Notes: a model not told the origin generated them from the letters alone. Positions 1 through 9,082 are shown, counted from the stretch's first letter. The stretch is 64,000 nt of DNA from Lentzea aerocolonigenes (GCF_000974445.1 NZ_BBOJ01000001.1:682001-746000); one strand, 5' to 3'. Numbers and translations are program-made.

Positions 1-730
1 CGTAGACGATCTCGACGACCTGGCGCGGTGTCGGTGCGCCGCCCAGTTCCTCGACCGCCCTGCGGACCTGGTCCAGCCGAAGCTTCCGGTGGGCGAGGTA
101 CATCCGCGCGGCCTCGCCGGCGTCCGCGAGCTCGGGGCCGTGGCCGGGCAGCACGGCGGTGTGCTCGGGCAGTTCGGCGAGCAGCCTGAGGGACTCGAAG
201 TAGTCGCCGAGCTTGCCGTCGGGGTGAGCCACGATCGTCGTGCCGCGGCCGAGGACCGTGTCGCCGGTCAGCACGGCCTCACCGTCGATCACGAAGCACA
301 GCGAGTCGCTGGTGTGGCCGGGCGTGCCCAGGACGCGCAGCTCCAGGCCGGCGCTGGTGATCACGTCGCCGTCCACGAGCCCTTCGGAGCCGTAGGTGAA
401 CGTCGGGTCGAGCGCGCGCACCGGGGCGTTGACGAGCTCTGCGAACTGACGGGCGCCCTCGGAGTGGTCGGGGTGTCCGTGCGTCAGCAGGATTTCCGCG
501 ATCGGGCCGAACGACGCGATGCGTTTGAGGTGGGCCTCGTCGAGAGGGCCGGGGTCGATGACGACGTACTCGTCGGCGTCCGGTGCCTTGAGCAGCCACG
601 TGTTGGTGCCGTCGAGCGTCATCGGTGACGGGTTGTCGGCCAGCAGCACCGCGGCGTGCGGCGTGACCTGGCGCAGTTCGCCGTACTGCGGGTGCGCGGC
701 GCGGGCGCCGATCAGCGGGGAGCCGCTCAC
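1..730 (-). CDS. Metallo-beta-lactamase-fold hydrolase (LACTB2-like), 3' end off the left edge
   Basis: Reading the complement from a GTG at 730 gives about 243 residues with no stop before the window edge. The metal-binding signature THGHPDH lies at residues 83-89, followed by a GTPGHTSDS segment, GDTVLGRG and LPGHGPE, the usual order of ligands in glyoxalase-II/LACTB2-type MBL hydrolases. These enzymes bind two metal ions; the substrate cannot be told. The GTG overlaps the stop of the NUDIX gene (GTGA), so the two are translationally coupled, NUDIX first. The M. tuberculosis homologue by position would be Rv3677c, a neighbour of crp; here five genes lie between. Only the last few tens of residues should be missing. 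Confidence 0.85.
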   Translation of the reverse strand, partial: MSGSPLIGARAAHPQYGELRQVTPHAAVLLADNPSPMTLDGTNTWLLKAPDADEYVVIDPGPLDEAHLKRIASFGPIAEILLTHGHPDHSEGARQFAELVNAPVRALDPTFTYGSEGLVDGDVITSAGLELRVLGTPGHTSDSLCFVIDGEAVLTGDTVLGRGTTIVAHPDGKLGDYFESLRLLAELPEHTAVLPGHGPELADAGEAARMYLAHRKLRLDQVRRAVEELGGAPTPRQVVEIVY

Positions 731-1521
731 GGGAGCACCACCCGGATGACGTCGCCGTCGCGGATGAGCTTCGGGATGATCTTCTCGACGCTGCGCTGCT
801 CGGCCATGACCTTCTCAACGCTGCCGAGAGCGCCGATCTCGTCGAGGGTGCGCCAGGTGGGCGGCATGAGCATCCGGCGGCCTTCCTGGGCGTCCTGGAC
901 GGCTTCCGCGGGGGTCTGCCACGACGCGTCGGAGGCCTCGGTCGTCTCGCCGTCGGCGCGTTGCCCGGTCGGCAGGGCGGCGACGAAGAACCGGGTGTCG
1001 TAGCGGCGCGGTTCCTCGTACGGGGTGACCCAGTTCGCCCACGGCCTCAGCAGGTCCGCGCGCAGCACGAGGCCGTTGGCGGTGAGGAACTGGGCGAGGG
1101 AGATCTCGCGGTCGACGAGCTGCCGCCGTGCCTCGCTGAAGATCGACGTGTCGGCGACGACGGAGGTGGCGTCGGGCCCCGCGAGCAGGACACCGGACTC
1201 CTCGAACGTCTCGCGCACGGCCGCGCACACGAAGGCGCGGGCCGTCGACTCGTCCACCCCGAAGGCGTCGGCCCACCACTGCGGCGGCGGACCGGCCCAG
1301 GCGACGGACGTGTCGGCGTCGCGCCGGTCGACACCACCACCGGGGAAGACGGTCATGCCGCCCGCGAACGCCATGCCCTTCACACGGCGCAGGAGGAAGG
1401 CCTCCACGCCCTGGTCACCGTCCCGCAGCAGCACGACGGTGACGGCGTCGCGGGCCTGCGCGGGTTGGGAAGCGGGCGAGCTGGGTACCAGGTTCCCCGG
1501 CAAGGTCATGTCGTCGGGCAT
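727..1521 (-). CDS. NUDIX hydrolase (NUDT19-like)
   Basis: 264 residues. The NUDIX box is split: a FPGGGVD segment at about residue 60 is followed by an insertion (AWAGPPPQWW region) before RETFEESGVLL at about 104-114, which is typical of the NUDT19/long-insert branch rather than MutT. Such enzymes hydrolyse nucleoside-diphosphate-linked compounds, often CoA esters; the substrate here is unknown. Its stop overlaps the start of the downstream MBL-fold hydrolase, so they form a two-gene operon. It is divergent from the small membrane protein at 1561, with only 39 bp between the starts, so the promoters must overlap. Confidence 0.85.
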   Translation of the reverse strand: MPDDMTLPGNLVPSSPASQPAQARDAVTVVLLRDGDQGVEAFLLRRVKGMAFAGGMTVFPGGGVDRRDADTSVAWAGPPPQWWADAFGVDESTARAFVCAAVRETFEESGVLLAGPDATSVVADTSIFSEARRQLVDREISLAQFLTANGLVLRADLLRPWANWVTPYEEPRRYDTRFFVAALPTGQRADGETTEASDASWQTPAEAVQDAQEGRRMLMPPTWRTLDEIGALGSVEKVMAEQRSVEKIIPKLIRDGDVIRVVLP

Positions 1522-1560
1522 CCTCCGAGCGTACGACCGCGCTTACCCGAGGATGGTGTG

Positions 1561-1917
1561 ATGGCGACGAAGGTCTCCGGTTGTCTGGTGCAGATCCTGT
1601 TGTTCCTGCTCGGCGCGGTGCTGGGCACCGGCCTGACCGCGGTGGCGGGCGTGGTGATGTTCGTGCCCGACCGCACGACCGTGATCAGCGTGGACCCGAC
1701 GTCCACTGCTCCTGGCGTGTACGTGAAGAAGGTCGAACGGCTCGTTGGCGGCACCTACTACGAGATCTGGCTCGGCCCGACACCGGACCGCGGCCACGTC
1801 GTCACCGTGCCCGCCGGCTGGGACCACGACCCGAAACGGGAGACGACGAGCGACGGCATGCGCCTGAAGTTCGGCAACGGCGGCGAGATCTTCGTCCCCA
1901 AGGCCAGTTACTCCTGA
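1561..1917 (+). CDS. Small membrane-anchored protein, function unknown
   Basis: 118 residues from an ATG at 1561. Residues about 8-34 form one hydrophobic membrane helix (QILLFLLGAVLGTGLTAVAG). The rest is a polar extracytoplasmic-looking domain with several short beta-type segments (YYEIWLG, HVVTVPAGW, GGEIFVPKASYS). I do not recognise the family. The longer open frame to 961 is a shadow of the NUDIX gene on the other strand and is not used. The stop is 14 bp before the next gene, so cotranscription is likely. Confidence 0.65.
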   Translation: MATKVSGCLVQILLFLLGAVLGTGLTAVAGVVMFVPDRTTVISVDPTSTAPGVYVKKVERLVGGTYYEIWLGPTPDRGHVVTVPAGWDHDPKRETTSDGMRLKFGNGGEIFVPKASYS

Positions 1918-1931
1918 GGCAGGATGTGCGA

Positions 1932-2822
1932 GTGGACGAACAGCTGCGCGTAGGACTTGTCGGCGCCGGACCGTGGGCGGAGATGATCCACGCCCCCGGC
2001 ATCGCGAACCACCCGGGAACCGCGCTGACCGGCGTGTGGGCGCGCCGCCCGGAAGCCGCCGCGGAACTGGCCGGCCGCTACGGCGCCGAGCCGTTCGAGG
2101 ACTACGCCTCGATGCTGTCCACAGTGGACGCCGTGGCGTTCTGCGTGCCACCGGGCGTGCAGGGTCCGATGGCGATCGAGGCGGCGCGGGCGGGCAAGCA
2201 CCTGGTGCTGGAGAAGCCGATCGCGGAGTCGGTGGAGGTCGCCTCCGAGTTGGCCGCTGCGGTAGCTGAAGCCGGCGTCGCCTCCCTGGTCGTGCTGACC
2301 CGCCGGTACGCCCCGGAGACCAAGGAGATGCTGGCCCAGCTGCACCGCACGGGCGGCTGGACCGGCGCCGACAGCCGCTGGATCTCGGGCGCGCTGCTGG
2401 ACGGCCCGTTCTCGAACTCCCCGTGGCGCCACGACAAGGGCGCGCTGGACGACGTGGGCCCGCACGCACTCGACCTGCTCGACGCGGCACTGGGCGAGAT
2501 CACCGACGTGATCGCGGCGAACGTCTCGTCGACGGGTCTGTGGCAGCTGATCCTGCAGCACGCCGGCGGCGCCACGAGCACGGTCTCGCTGTGCCTGTCG
2601 CTGCCCCTGCAACCGCCGTTCGCGGACTTCACGGTGTTCGGGGTGAACGGCGCGCGCACCCTGACGAACCGGGACACGCCCGCGCTGGAGTGCTTCACGA
2701 ACCTGCTCGACGACTTCGTGGCGATGGTGGACAGCGGCACCACCGCGCACGAGTGTGACGTGCGACGCGGGCTGCACCTGCAGCGGATCATCGACCTGGC
2801 GCGGAGCAAGGCCGGGGCGTGA
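1932..2822 (+). CDS. Gfo/Idh/MocA-family oxidoreductase
   Basis: 296 residues from GTG 1932. The N-terminus has the Rossmann nucleotide-binding signature VGLVGAGPWAEMIHAPG, then a VDAVAFCVPP segment and the EKP motif (HLVLEKPIAESVE, about residue 95) typical of NAD(P)-dependent sugar/inositol oxidoreductases. The DVGPHALDLLD segment (about residue 175) matches the family's substrate-site histidine region. The substrate cannot be assigned. At about 300 residues it is shorter than most family members (330-380). It follows the small membrane protein closely and reads toward the DnaN-like gene. Confidence 0.85.
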   Translation: MDEQLRVGLVGAGPWAEMIHAPGIANHPGTALTGVWARRPEAAAELAGRYGAEPFEDYASMLSTVDAVAFCVPPGVQGPMAIEAARAGKHLVLEKPIAESVEVASELAAAVAEAGVASLVVLTRRYAPETKEMLAQLHRTGGWTGADSRWISGALLDGPFSNSPWRHDKGALDDVGPHALDLLDAALGEITDVIAANVSSTGLWQLILQHAGGATSTVSLCLSLPLQPPFADFTVFGVNGARTLTNRDTPALECFTNLLDDFVAMVDSGTTAHECDVRRGLHLQRIIDLARSKAGA

Positions 2823-2956
2823 CCGCTGGGCCGATCGGCGGGCACCCGTCCGTCACCCGCTGAGACGAAACGCTTCCGCTCCGTGTGCACACCGGCTACC
2901 TTGCCTCCGGTCGAGGCGATCCAAAATTGTCAGGGGTCGTCGCTAACGTCCCCGGC

Positions 2957-4048
2957 ATGGACCTCACCGCCACGACAGCCGAGCTCGCCGGCGCCGCCGC
3001 CGAGGTGGCGCGGCTGCTGCCCACGCGCGTGCTCGACCCGGTGCTGGCCGGGCTTCGCCTGAAGGCCGGCACGGACGTCGAGATCGCGGGCAGCGACCAG
3101 GAGCACGGCGTGCGCCTGACCGTGCCCGCCACCGTCCACACCGAAGGCGAGGTGCTCGTGCCCGCGAAGCCGCTGGCCGCGACCCTCCAGGCACTCGACG
3201 ACCCGCGGGTGAGGCTCAAGGTCGAGGGCCAGCGGCTGGCCGTCCGCACGCCGAGCTCGAGGTTCGCGATCCCGCTGCTCGACCTGCACAACCACCCCGG
3301 CGTCCCGGAACTGCCGCCGCGGCAGGGCCACCTCGACGCCGACAGGCTCAAGATCATCGCTGCGGTGGCGGGCGCGGCGAGCAAGGACGACGCGTTGCCG
3401 ATCTTCACCGGCATCCGCATCCAGTCCGACGACCAGAAACTGCACGTGATCGCCACCGACCGCTACCGCATGGCCTACGCGACCCTGCCGTGGGAACAAG
3501 AAGGTCAAGTGGACCTGTTGGTACCGGCGAAGCCCATCGCCGAAGCCGCCCGGCAGGCCGCGGGCAGGGTCGCTCTGCACGCGAACGAAGACCGCCTGGG
3601 CCTCTCCTGGCACAACAACTCGATCTCCACCGCACTCTTGGCCGCTCCGTTCCCGGACGACCGGGCGCGCCGACTCCTGGAGGCAGTCATCGACAGCACG
3701 GTGCTCGTGGACGCGGACGCGTTGGCCCGCGCCGTCCGCAGAGCAACTCCCTACGGCGGCCCGCACCAGGCGGTGACCATCCAGGTGGAGGACAGCGAGG
3801 TCCGCGTGAAGGGCAGCGATCCGCAACAGGGCGAGTCGGAGGAGTTCGTCAAGGCCACGGTCGAGGGCGACCGCGTGACGAAGACGTTCCAGGCCCGCTA
3901 CCTCGCGGACGCGCTGAAGGCGTTCGCGGGCCGCCGGATCGAGCTGAAGATCCAGGACGGCCTCCGGTCGACGGTGCTGACGTCGACGCCGGGCGAGGAC
4001 GGGGTGGAGCTGACCTACCTGGTCGTGCCGATGCGCTCGGTGGCCTGA
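2957..4048 (+). CDS. DnaN-like sliding clamp (DNA polymerase III beta-subunit paralogue)
   Basis: 363 residues from ATG 2957. The three-domain clamp layout is visible: domain 1 ends near ALDDPRVRLKVEGQRLAV, domain 2 carries the family segment DALPIFTGIRIQSDDQKLHVIATDRYRMAYATLPW, and the chain ends ...TYLVVPMRSVA, matching the usual C-terminal MP(M/V)R of beta clamps. There is no dnaA, recF or gyr next to it, so it is not the replication-origin dnaN; a second, paralogous clamp is the best reading. Extra actinobacterial clamps can give resistance to clamp-binding antibiotics such as griselimycin (GriR), or serve in repair. No resistance or biosynthesis gene is evident next to it apart from the MFS exporter, which is convergent. 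Confidence 0.85.
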   Translation: MDLTATTAELAGAAAEVARLLPTRVLDPVLAGLRLKAGTDVEIAGSDQEHGVRLTVPATVHTEGEVLVPAKPLAATLQALDDPRVRLKVEGQRLAVRTPSSRFAIPLLDLHNHPGVPELPPRQGHLDADRLKIIAAVAGAASKDDALPIFTGIRIQSDDQKLHVIATDRYRMAYATLPWEQEGQVDLLVPAKPIAEAARQAAGRVALHANEDRLGLSWHNNSISTALLAAPFPDDRARRLLEAVIDSTVLVDADALARAVRRATPYGGPHQAVTIQVEDSEVRVKGSDPQQGESEEFVKATVEGDRVTKTFQARYLADALKAFAGRRIELKIQDGLRSTVLTSTPGEDGVELTYLVVPMRSVA

Positions 4049-4079
4049 ACGGGCTGCGAGCTCACGCTGGCTCGCGGAT

Positions 4080-4131
4080 GCGTTGAAGGGCTGTTCGCGG
4101 GTCGCTGGGTCGCGTTGAAGGGCCGTTCGCG
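4080..4131. repeat. Two-copy tandem repeat, 32-bp period
   Basis: A 20-bp unit (GCGTTGAAGGGC, one variable base, then GTTCGCG) occurs at 4080-4099 and again at 4112-4131 with one mismatch, between the DnaN-like gene and its convergent neighbour. No function is evident. Confidence 0.6.
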
Positions 4132-4268
4132 CGCCGCCGAACGCACGAGGCGGTGTGAGCGCGACGGCCTTCCCCTCGCGCTGACCGCGTGCCGTGCCCG
4201 ACCGGTACGGCCCCCACGGCCGCCGTGGAAGCGATTCGCGGACCTCTCGAACGCTCAGAACGCACGAA

Positions 4269-4302
4269 GGGCCCTCCCGTGCCGTCCAGCACGGAAGGGC
4301 CC
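4269..4302. terminator. Bidirectional hairpin between convergent genes
   Basis: GGGCCCT and CCGTGC pair with GCACGG and AGGGCCC around a 6-nt loop, with one internal mismatch. It sits 12 bp past the end of the MFS gene and downstream of the DnaN-like gene, so it can stop both transcripts. Confidence 0.7.
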
Positions 4303-4314
4303 CTGCACCACGAC

Positions 4315-5568
4315 TCAGCGGGCCGCGAGCTCCATCTCCGACCGAGCCGGCAGCGACTCGGACCGCGGCACGCCCCGCCGCACGGTGCCACGCAGCAGCC
4401 ACACCGCCAGCGCGATCAGCAGCCCCGCGACGCCCGACGCGACGAACGCCGGTCGCGTGCCGAAGTGCTCGATCAGCTGGCCGGACAGGCCCTGGCCGAT
4501 GGCGAGGCCGACGGTCACCGACGTGATCACCCAGCCGAACGCCTCCGCAGCCATGCCGTTCGGCGTGACCTGCTCGATCGCGGCGGAGTGCGCGGTCGAC
4601 TGCGGCGTGATCAGCGTGCCGACCACGAACAGCGCCAGCCCCAGACCCACCAAGGACGCCGGGATCGCCAGCAGCAGCGACAGCAGGCCGAACCCACCCA
4701 GCAGCACCGGCAGGCGCAGGTGCATCGGGCGCGGCCACGGGCGCATGCCGTAGAGCACGCCGAAGATCACCGAGCTGATCGACCACAGCGACAGCATCAG
4801 GCCGCCCATCGAGGCGTGGCCCGCGGCCTTCGCGAACGCCGGCACGGCCACCTCGACGAAACCGATCGTCACGCCGAAGCCCAGCGCGGCCAGTGCGACG
4901 GTCCGCATGCCGGGGTAGGCGAACGCGCCCAGCATGGGCCGGGGCGTCGCAGCCACGGGGCCCCAGGCGCGCACCACGGGGTTGAACGCGAACCACAGCG
5001 CGCCCACGACCATCAGCAAGGCTCCGGTCACGACACCGGTGCCCGCCCACGGCGCCGCCAGCAGCAGGCCGGCGAGGCCCGGTCCGAGGATGAAGAAGAC
5101 CTCCATGCTGATCGACTCGTAGGCGTAGGCCGCCATCCGCGTCGGGCCGGAGGGCACCATCCGCTCCCACAGCGCACGGGACGCCGAGCCCACCATCGGC
5201 TCCGTCGCACCGACGCCGAGGGCCAGGGGGACCAGCGCGAACACCGAGGCCGAGGCTTCGACGGAGATCACCGAGGCCGTGACGAACAGGGCGAACAACC
5301 CGGTCGTGAAGACCAGCGGGCGGGTCGGGCCGAAGCGGTCCATCAGCCGGCCCTGGACGACGGAGCCGAGAGCCACGCCCACCAACGCCGCCGCCGAGAC
5401 CAGGCCGGCGACCGCGAACGAGCCCGTTGCGCGCTCGACGTAGAGCAGCAGCGAGAGGCCGACCATCGCGATCGGCAGGCGGGCGAGCAGCGACGCGACC
5501 ACGGGGCCGCGCATGCCGGGGGTCGTCAGGGCGGCACGGTAGTCGGAGAGACGGGCAGAGTGGGACAT
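4315..5568 (-). CDS. MFS transporter (drug-efflux type)
   Basis: 417 residues with about 12 hydrophobic segments and the MFS loop 2-3 signature RLMDRFGPTRP at about residues 75-85. This is the 12-helix actinobacterial exporter type; the substrate is unknown, but small hydrophobic compounds are usual. The ATG is preceded closely by a repeated GTACCAG/CTGGTAC element and no clear Shine-Dalgarno, so the mRNA may be nearly leaderless and under direct repression. No regulator gene adjoins it. Some long reading frames on both strands here are shadows. Confidence 0.85.
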   Translation of the reverse strand: MSHSARLSDYRAALTTPGMRGPVVASLLARLPIAMVGLSLLLYVERATGSFAVAGLVSAAALVGVALGSVVQGRLMDRFGPTRPLVFTTGLFALFVTASVISVEASASVFALVPLALGVGATEPMVGSASRALWERMVPSGPTRMAAYAYESISMEVFFILGPGLAGLLLAAPWAGTGVVTGALLMVVGALWFAFNPVVRAWGPVAATPRPMLGAFAYPGMRTVALAALGFGVTIGFVEVAVPAFAKAAGHASMGGLMLSLWSISSVIFGVLYGMRPWPRPMHLRLPVLLGGFGLLSLLLAIPASLVGLGLALFVVGTLITPQSTAHSAAIEQVTPNGMAAEAFGWVITSVTVGLAIGQGLSGQLIEHFGTRPAFVASGVAGLLIALAVWLLRGTVRRGVPRSESLPARSEMELAAR

Positions 5569-5570
5569 GT

Positions 5571-5605
5571 GTACCAGTATGCCAAACCTGGTACGGATGT
5601 ACCAG
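5571..5605 (-). promoter_or_regulatory. Operator of the MFS gene: palindrome plus extra half-site
   Basis: CTGGTAC at 5588-5594 and GTACCAG at 5599-5605 form a perfect inverted repeat with a 4-bp spacer. A third copy, GTACCAG, lies at 5571-5577, three bases from the MFS start codon. The arrangement overlaps the place where the promoter must be, so a TetR/MarR-type repressor site is likely. The regulator is not in the neighbourhood. Confidence 0.65.
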
Positions 5606-5836
5606 ATCGGGTGCGCGGCGTCACGATGGTTGCGATTTGGTCACGGCAATGGGATGACCGGGTGAAACATGCAACGAATCAGGCGCAGACGAGGTCCTTG
5701 AGGGTGAAAGGGCTTGAGCGGTCGGGGAGGAGACGTGCGAAAGTTGACTCATCGACCGAGACCAACCTCTGGCTTGAGGGTCGGGGCCTGCGCGCCAGAG
5801 GGATGGAGGCACGGTTCGTCGGGGGATGGGCCGTGC

Positions 5837-5888
5837 AACACAAAGGACCGGTGCGCCACGTCGGGGGTGGCGCCCGGTCCTTTGTGTT
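5837..5888. terminator. Intrinsic terminator downstream of crp
   Basis: AACACAAAGGACCGG at 5837-5851 pairs perfectly (15 bp) with CCGGTCCTTTGTGTT at 5874-5888, with a GGTGGCGC-type inner stem. T/A-rich ends on both arms make it usable in either direction; the gene it most plausibly terminates is crp, which ends 28 bp away. Confidence 0.85.
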
Positions 5889-5916
5889 TTCGACGTTCTC
5901 GGAAGAGCTTCCGTAC

Positions 5917-6591
5917 CTAGCGGGCCCGGCGAGCCAGTCGCTCGGGGTCCAGGATCAGCACGCTCTTGCCTTCCAACCGCAGCCAGCCGCGGTGCGCGAA
6001 GTCGGCCAGCGCCTTGTTCACGGTCTCGCGGGACGCGCCGACGAACTGGGCGATCTCCTCCTGCGTCAGGTCGTGCGTGACGCGGAGCAGACCGGCCTCC
6101 TGCGAACCGAAGCGCTGTGCGAGCTGCAGCAACGCCTTGGCCACGCGGCCGGGCACGTCCGTGAAGATCAGGTCGGCCAGCATCGAGTTCGTCCGGCGCA
6201 GCCTGCGGGCGAGTGCCCTCAGCAGCTGCTCGGCGATCTCCGGCCGGTTGGTGATCCACTGACGGAGCGCGGGGCGGTCCATGGACACCGCGCGCACCTC
6301 GGTCACCGTCGTCGCGGTCGACGTGCGGGGGCCGGGATCGAAAATGGACAGTTCGCCGAACATGTCGGAGGGTCCGAAGATCCCCAACAGGTTCTCGCGG
6401 CCGTCCGGCGACTTGCGGCCGATCTTCACCTTGCCGGACTGGATGATGTACAGGCGATCGCCCGGCTCACCCTCCGCGAAGATCACGTGGCCACGCGGGA
6501 ACTCCACCGTCTCCAGGGTCTGCGCCAGCGCCTCTGCGGCTGCCGGGTCAACCCCTTGGAAGATGCCCGCTCGCGCCAGGGTCTCGTCCAC
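5917..6591 (-). CDS. crp: Crp/Fnr-family cAMP receptor-type regulator (Crp/GlxR)
   Basis: 224 residues, the same length as M. tuberculosis Crp (Rv3676) and close to GlxR. The cyclic-nucleotide domain carries [19 protein letters not shown] (about residues 80-98), including the Glu, Arg and Ser/Thr positions that contact cAMP. The dimerisation helix follows, and the C-terminal winged HTH contains [21 protein letters not shown] (about 175-195). It is predicted to be a global regulator of carbon use, respiration and dormancy genes. The neighbours on its 5' side match the mycobacterial order, which supports orthology. Confidence 0.93.
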   Translation of the reverse strand: MDETLARAGIFQGVDPAAAEALAQTLETVEFPRGHVIFAEGEPGDRLYIIQSGKVKIGRKSPDGRENLLGIFGPSDMFGELSIFDPGPRTSTATTVTEVRAVSMDRPALRQWITNRPEIAEQLLRALARRLRRTNSMLADLIFTDVPGRVAKALLQLAQRFGSQEAGLLRVTHDLTQEEIAQFVGASRETVNKALADFAHRGWLRLEGKSVLILDPERLARRAR

Positions 6592-6770
6592 CTCATCCCT
6601 CCTAATCGACGCGACGGCACGCCTACCACCATCTTTGGTGGAGTCAGCGCCGTGCCGCCGATCACTGCGTTGCAGTCTAAGGGCTGTGTTGTGGATCGCC
6701 GCTCGGCTCGCCGTCTTAGTAGGAACAACCCAACTGACTCGATCCAGCCCGACGGGCCAGTCTACGCCAT

Positions 6771-7010
6771 TCAGCGCACGCGCTTGCGGGCACCTCCACG
6801 CCCACGGCGACGCAGGCGGAACAGCTCCAGTGCGCGACCGATGCCGTGTCCGTAGAGCGCCTTGACCTCATCGGGCCGAGCGGACTCCAGGAACTCCTCG
6901 ACCTCGTTCTCCTGCACGGCAACGTGCCGGAGCTTCGCTTCGACGCGCTCCATGAAGAGCGCGAAGAACATGATCACGATCGGGACGACGATCACAAGCC
7001 AGGCAGTCAT
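6771..7010 (-). CDS. Small membrane protein of the crp-nth interval (Rv3675-like)
   Basis: 79 residues: one N-terminal membrane helix ([18 protein letters not shown]), then an acidic amphipathic stretch and a strongly basic tail ([14 protein letters not shown]). Function is unknown. Its position between crp and nth matches a small membrane protein at the same place in mycobacteria. About 180 bp separate it from crp. Confidence 0.75.
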   Translation of the reverse strand: MTAWLVIVVPIVIMFFALFMERVEAKLRHVAVQENEVEEFLESARPDEVKALYGHGIGRALELFRLRRRGRGGARKRVR

Positions 7011-7089
7011 GATGCTCCGCAGTGTGGCGCATGTGGGATTCGAGTACGCGTCTAGGGGGTCGGTCCGGCGTGTTGACTACGCTGAATCA

Positions 7090-7854
7090 GTGCCCGCTAC
7101 CAAGAAGCCGGAAACCAAACTCGGCCTGACCCGCAGGGCCCGCCGGATGGTGCGCGTGCTGGCCGAGGGATACCCCGACGCGCACTGCGAGCTGGACTTC
7201 ACGACGCCGCTCGAGCTGCTCGTGGCGGTCGTGCTGTCCGCGCAGTGCACCGACAAGAAGGTCAACGAGGTCACTCCCGCGCTCTTCGCGAAGTACCCGA
7301 CGGCCGCCGACTACGCCGGCGCCGACCGGGTCGAACTCGAAGAGATGATCCGCCCGACCGGTTTCTACCGGAACAAGGCAACGTCTCTGATGGGTCTCGG
7401 TGCTGCTCTTGTGGAGCAGTACGACGGTGTGGTTCCGGGCACTCTGGAGCAGCTGGTCAAGCTCCCCGGTGTAGGACGCAAGACCGCCAACGTGGTTCTC
7501 GGCAACGCGTTCGATGTGCCCGGCATCACAGTCGACACCCACTTCGGCCGCCTCGTCCGCCGCTGGGGCTGGACCGAGCTCGAGGACGCGGTCAAGGTCG
7601 AGCACGCGATCGGCGAGCTCATCGAGAAGCGCGACTGGACGATGGCCTCGCACTGGATCATCTTCCACGGCCGCCGCGTCTGCCACGCCAAAACGCCTGC
7701 GTGCGGCGCCTGTCTGCTGATGAAGGACTGCCCGTCGTACGGCCTGGGCCCCGAGGACCCGGTCAAGGCGGCCAAGCTCGTGAAGGGTGACGAGAAGCCC
7801 CACCTGATCGAGCTCGCCGAACGGGTCCGCGCCGGTGAGAAGCTGGTGGGGTGA
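7090..7854 (+). CDS. nth: Endonuclease III (DNA glycosylase/AP lyase)
   Basis: 254 residues from GTG 7090. It shows the helix-hairpin-helix [14 protein letters not shown] with the catalytic Lys, the catalytic Asp in ITVDTHFGR, and four [4Fe-4S] cysteines spaced C-X6-C-X2-C-X5-C in the C-terminal part. It removes oxidised pyrimidines and cleaves the abasic site in base-excision repair. The GTG was chosen because the upstream frame has no family-like residues; no strong Shine-Dalgarno precedes it. Its stop overlaps the start of the thioredoxin-like gene (GTGA), beginning a coupled operon that runs to marP. Confidence 0.95.
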   Translation: MPATKKPETKLGLTRRARRMVRVLAEGYPDAHCELDFTTPLELLVAVVLSAQCTDKKVNEVTPALFAKYPTAADYAGADRVELEEMIRPTGFYRNKATSLMGLGAALVEQYDGVVPGTLEQLVKLPGVGRKTANVVLGNAFDVPGITVDTHFGRLVRRWGWTELEDAVKVEHAIGELIEKRDWTMASHWIIFHGRRVCHAKTPACGACLLMKDCPSYGLGPEDPVKAAKLVKGDEKPHLIELAERVRAGEKLVG

Positions 7855-8411
7855 ACAACCGCACCCGCTGGCTGATCCTCGTGCTCGTCCTCGGCGTGGC
7901 GGGTGTCGTGGCGCTGTGGCCCCGTGACAAGGCACCGGAACCGCCCACGTCGAACCGCCCGGCGCAGGACGTGGCCGCGTTGCGCGCGCAGGCCCAGCTC
8001 CGGCCGTGCGTGCCCGGAGGAGAGGGCGGCGTCGACGTGACGTGCCTCGGCGACGGCACCCGGACGGCCCTCGCGCTGAAGGGGCCGATCCTGATCAACT
8101 TCTGGGCGACCTGGTGCCAGCCGTGCCAGGAGGAGCTGCCGGTGCTGGAAACGTATGCGAAGCAACCAGGTGCGGTCCCGGTCGTCCCAGTTCTTGTGGA
8201 GAGCAGGGAAGCCGACGGCCTGGAGCTTCTCGCGCGGCTCGGCGTGCGGCTGCCGTCGGTCTTCGACGGGGCTGACGAGCTGCGCAAGCAGATGAAGGCG
8301 CCGATGAGGCTGCCCACCACGTATTACGTAGCAGCGGACGGTCAAGCTCGGCTGATCACGGACCCGCTGTACTTCAGCACGCCCGAGCAGGTCGAGAAGG
8401 CGGTGCGATGA
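7851..8411 (+). CDS. Membrane-anchored thioredoxin-like protein (TlpA/ResA type)
   Basis: 186 residues. A signal-anchor ([17 protein letters not shown]) is followed by a thioredoxin fold with the active site WATWCQPC at about residues 85-92 and a cis-proline region (RLPTTYYV, about 152). It is predicted to face the cell exterior and reduce or isomerise disulfides, for example during cytochrome c or envelope protein maturation. An additional Cys pair (RPC..., VTC...) lies before the fold. It overlaps nth and the NUDIX gene by 4 bp each, the same order as Rv3674c-Rv3673c-Rv3672c. Confidence 0.88.
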   Translation: MNNRTRWLILVLVLGVAGVVALWPRDKAPEPPTSNRPAQDVAALRAQAQLRPCVPGGEGGVDVTCLGDGTRTALALKGPILINFWATWCQPCQEELPVLETYAKQPGAVPVVPVLVESREADGLELLARLGVRLPSVFDGADELRKQMKAPMRLPTTYYVAADGQARLITDPLYFSTPEQVEKAVR

Positions 8412-9067
8412 CGGAGGCAACCGAGCCACCCGACTGGATGCAGCGCCTGGCCAAGGCCACCGAGCAGATCGACGCGCGGACGTTCATGCGAGTCCCGCGG
8501 GCTCCGGAGGACGGGGTCCGCAAGGCGTCCGTGCTGATGCTGTTCGGCGAGGACGAGAACCACGGGCCGGACGTGTTGCTGCTGCGCCGTGCGGACACGC
8601 TGGGCTCGCATCCGGGTCAGGTCGCGTTCCCCGGCGGGGCCGCCGACGAGACCGACGACGGGCCTGTCGGCACGGCATTACGCGAGGCTTACGAGGAGAC
8701 AGGTGTACTTGCGTCAGGAGTGAGACCGCTCGCCCTGTTGCCGGAGCTGTACGTGCCGGTGTCCGGGTTCGTGGTCACGCCCGTGCTCGCCTACTGGGAA
8801 CAGCCGAGCCCCGTCGCACCTGTCGACCCGGCGGAGACCGCCGCCGTCGCACGGGTGCCCGTCGCGCACCTCGCGGATCCTGCGAACCGGTTCCGGGTGC
8901 GTCACCCTGCGGGTTACGTCGGAGCGGCCTTCTCCGCGCCGGGCATGCTGGTGTGGGGTTTCACCGCGGGGTTGATCAACGGCCTGATCGCACTCGGCGG
9001 CTGGGAACAGCCGTGGGATGCGACCGATGTGCGTGACCTTGAACTAGCGTTGCGCGCTACACAGTGA
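8408..9067 (+). CDS. NUDIX hydrolase, CoA pyrophosphatase (NudL/YeaB) type
   Basis: 219 residues. The CoA-pyrophosphatase signature is clear: LRRADTLGSHPGQVAFPGG leads into the NUDIX box GAADETDDGPVGTALREAYEETG. Family members cleave CoA to 4'-phosphopantetheine and 3',5'-ADP. The gene is coupled by ATGA overlap to the thioredoxin-like gene and is 15 bp ahead of marP, so it lies in the middle of an nth-to-marP operon. Confidence 0.88.
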   Translation: MTEATEPPDWMQRLAKATEQIDARTFMRVPRAPEDGVRKASVLMLFGEDENHGPDVLLLRRADTLGSHPGQVAFPGGAADETDDGPVGTALREAYEETGVLASGVRPLALLPELYVPVSGFVVTPVLAYWEQPSPVAPVDPAETAAVARVPVAHLADPANRFRVRHPAGYVGAAFSAPGMLVWGFTAGLINGLIALGGWEQPWDATDVRDLELALRATQ

Positions 9068-9082
9068 GGCGGAGGTTCTGGG

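Noticed and set aside
2957-4048. Replication origin region
   Set aside because: The clamp gene is not accompanied by dnaA, recF, gyrB or DnaA boxes.
2930-5170. 746-codon open frame on the minus strand
   Set aside because: It is antisense to the DnaN-like gene and out of frame with the MFS gene; low-complexity composition.
4189-6855. 888-codon open frame on the plus strand
   Set aside because: It runs antisense through the MFS and crp genes, is Arg/His/Gln rich with no domain, and is a product of GC-rich codon bias.
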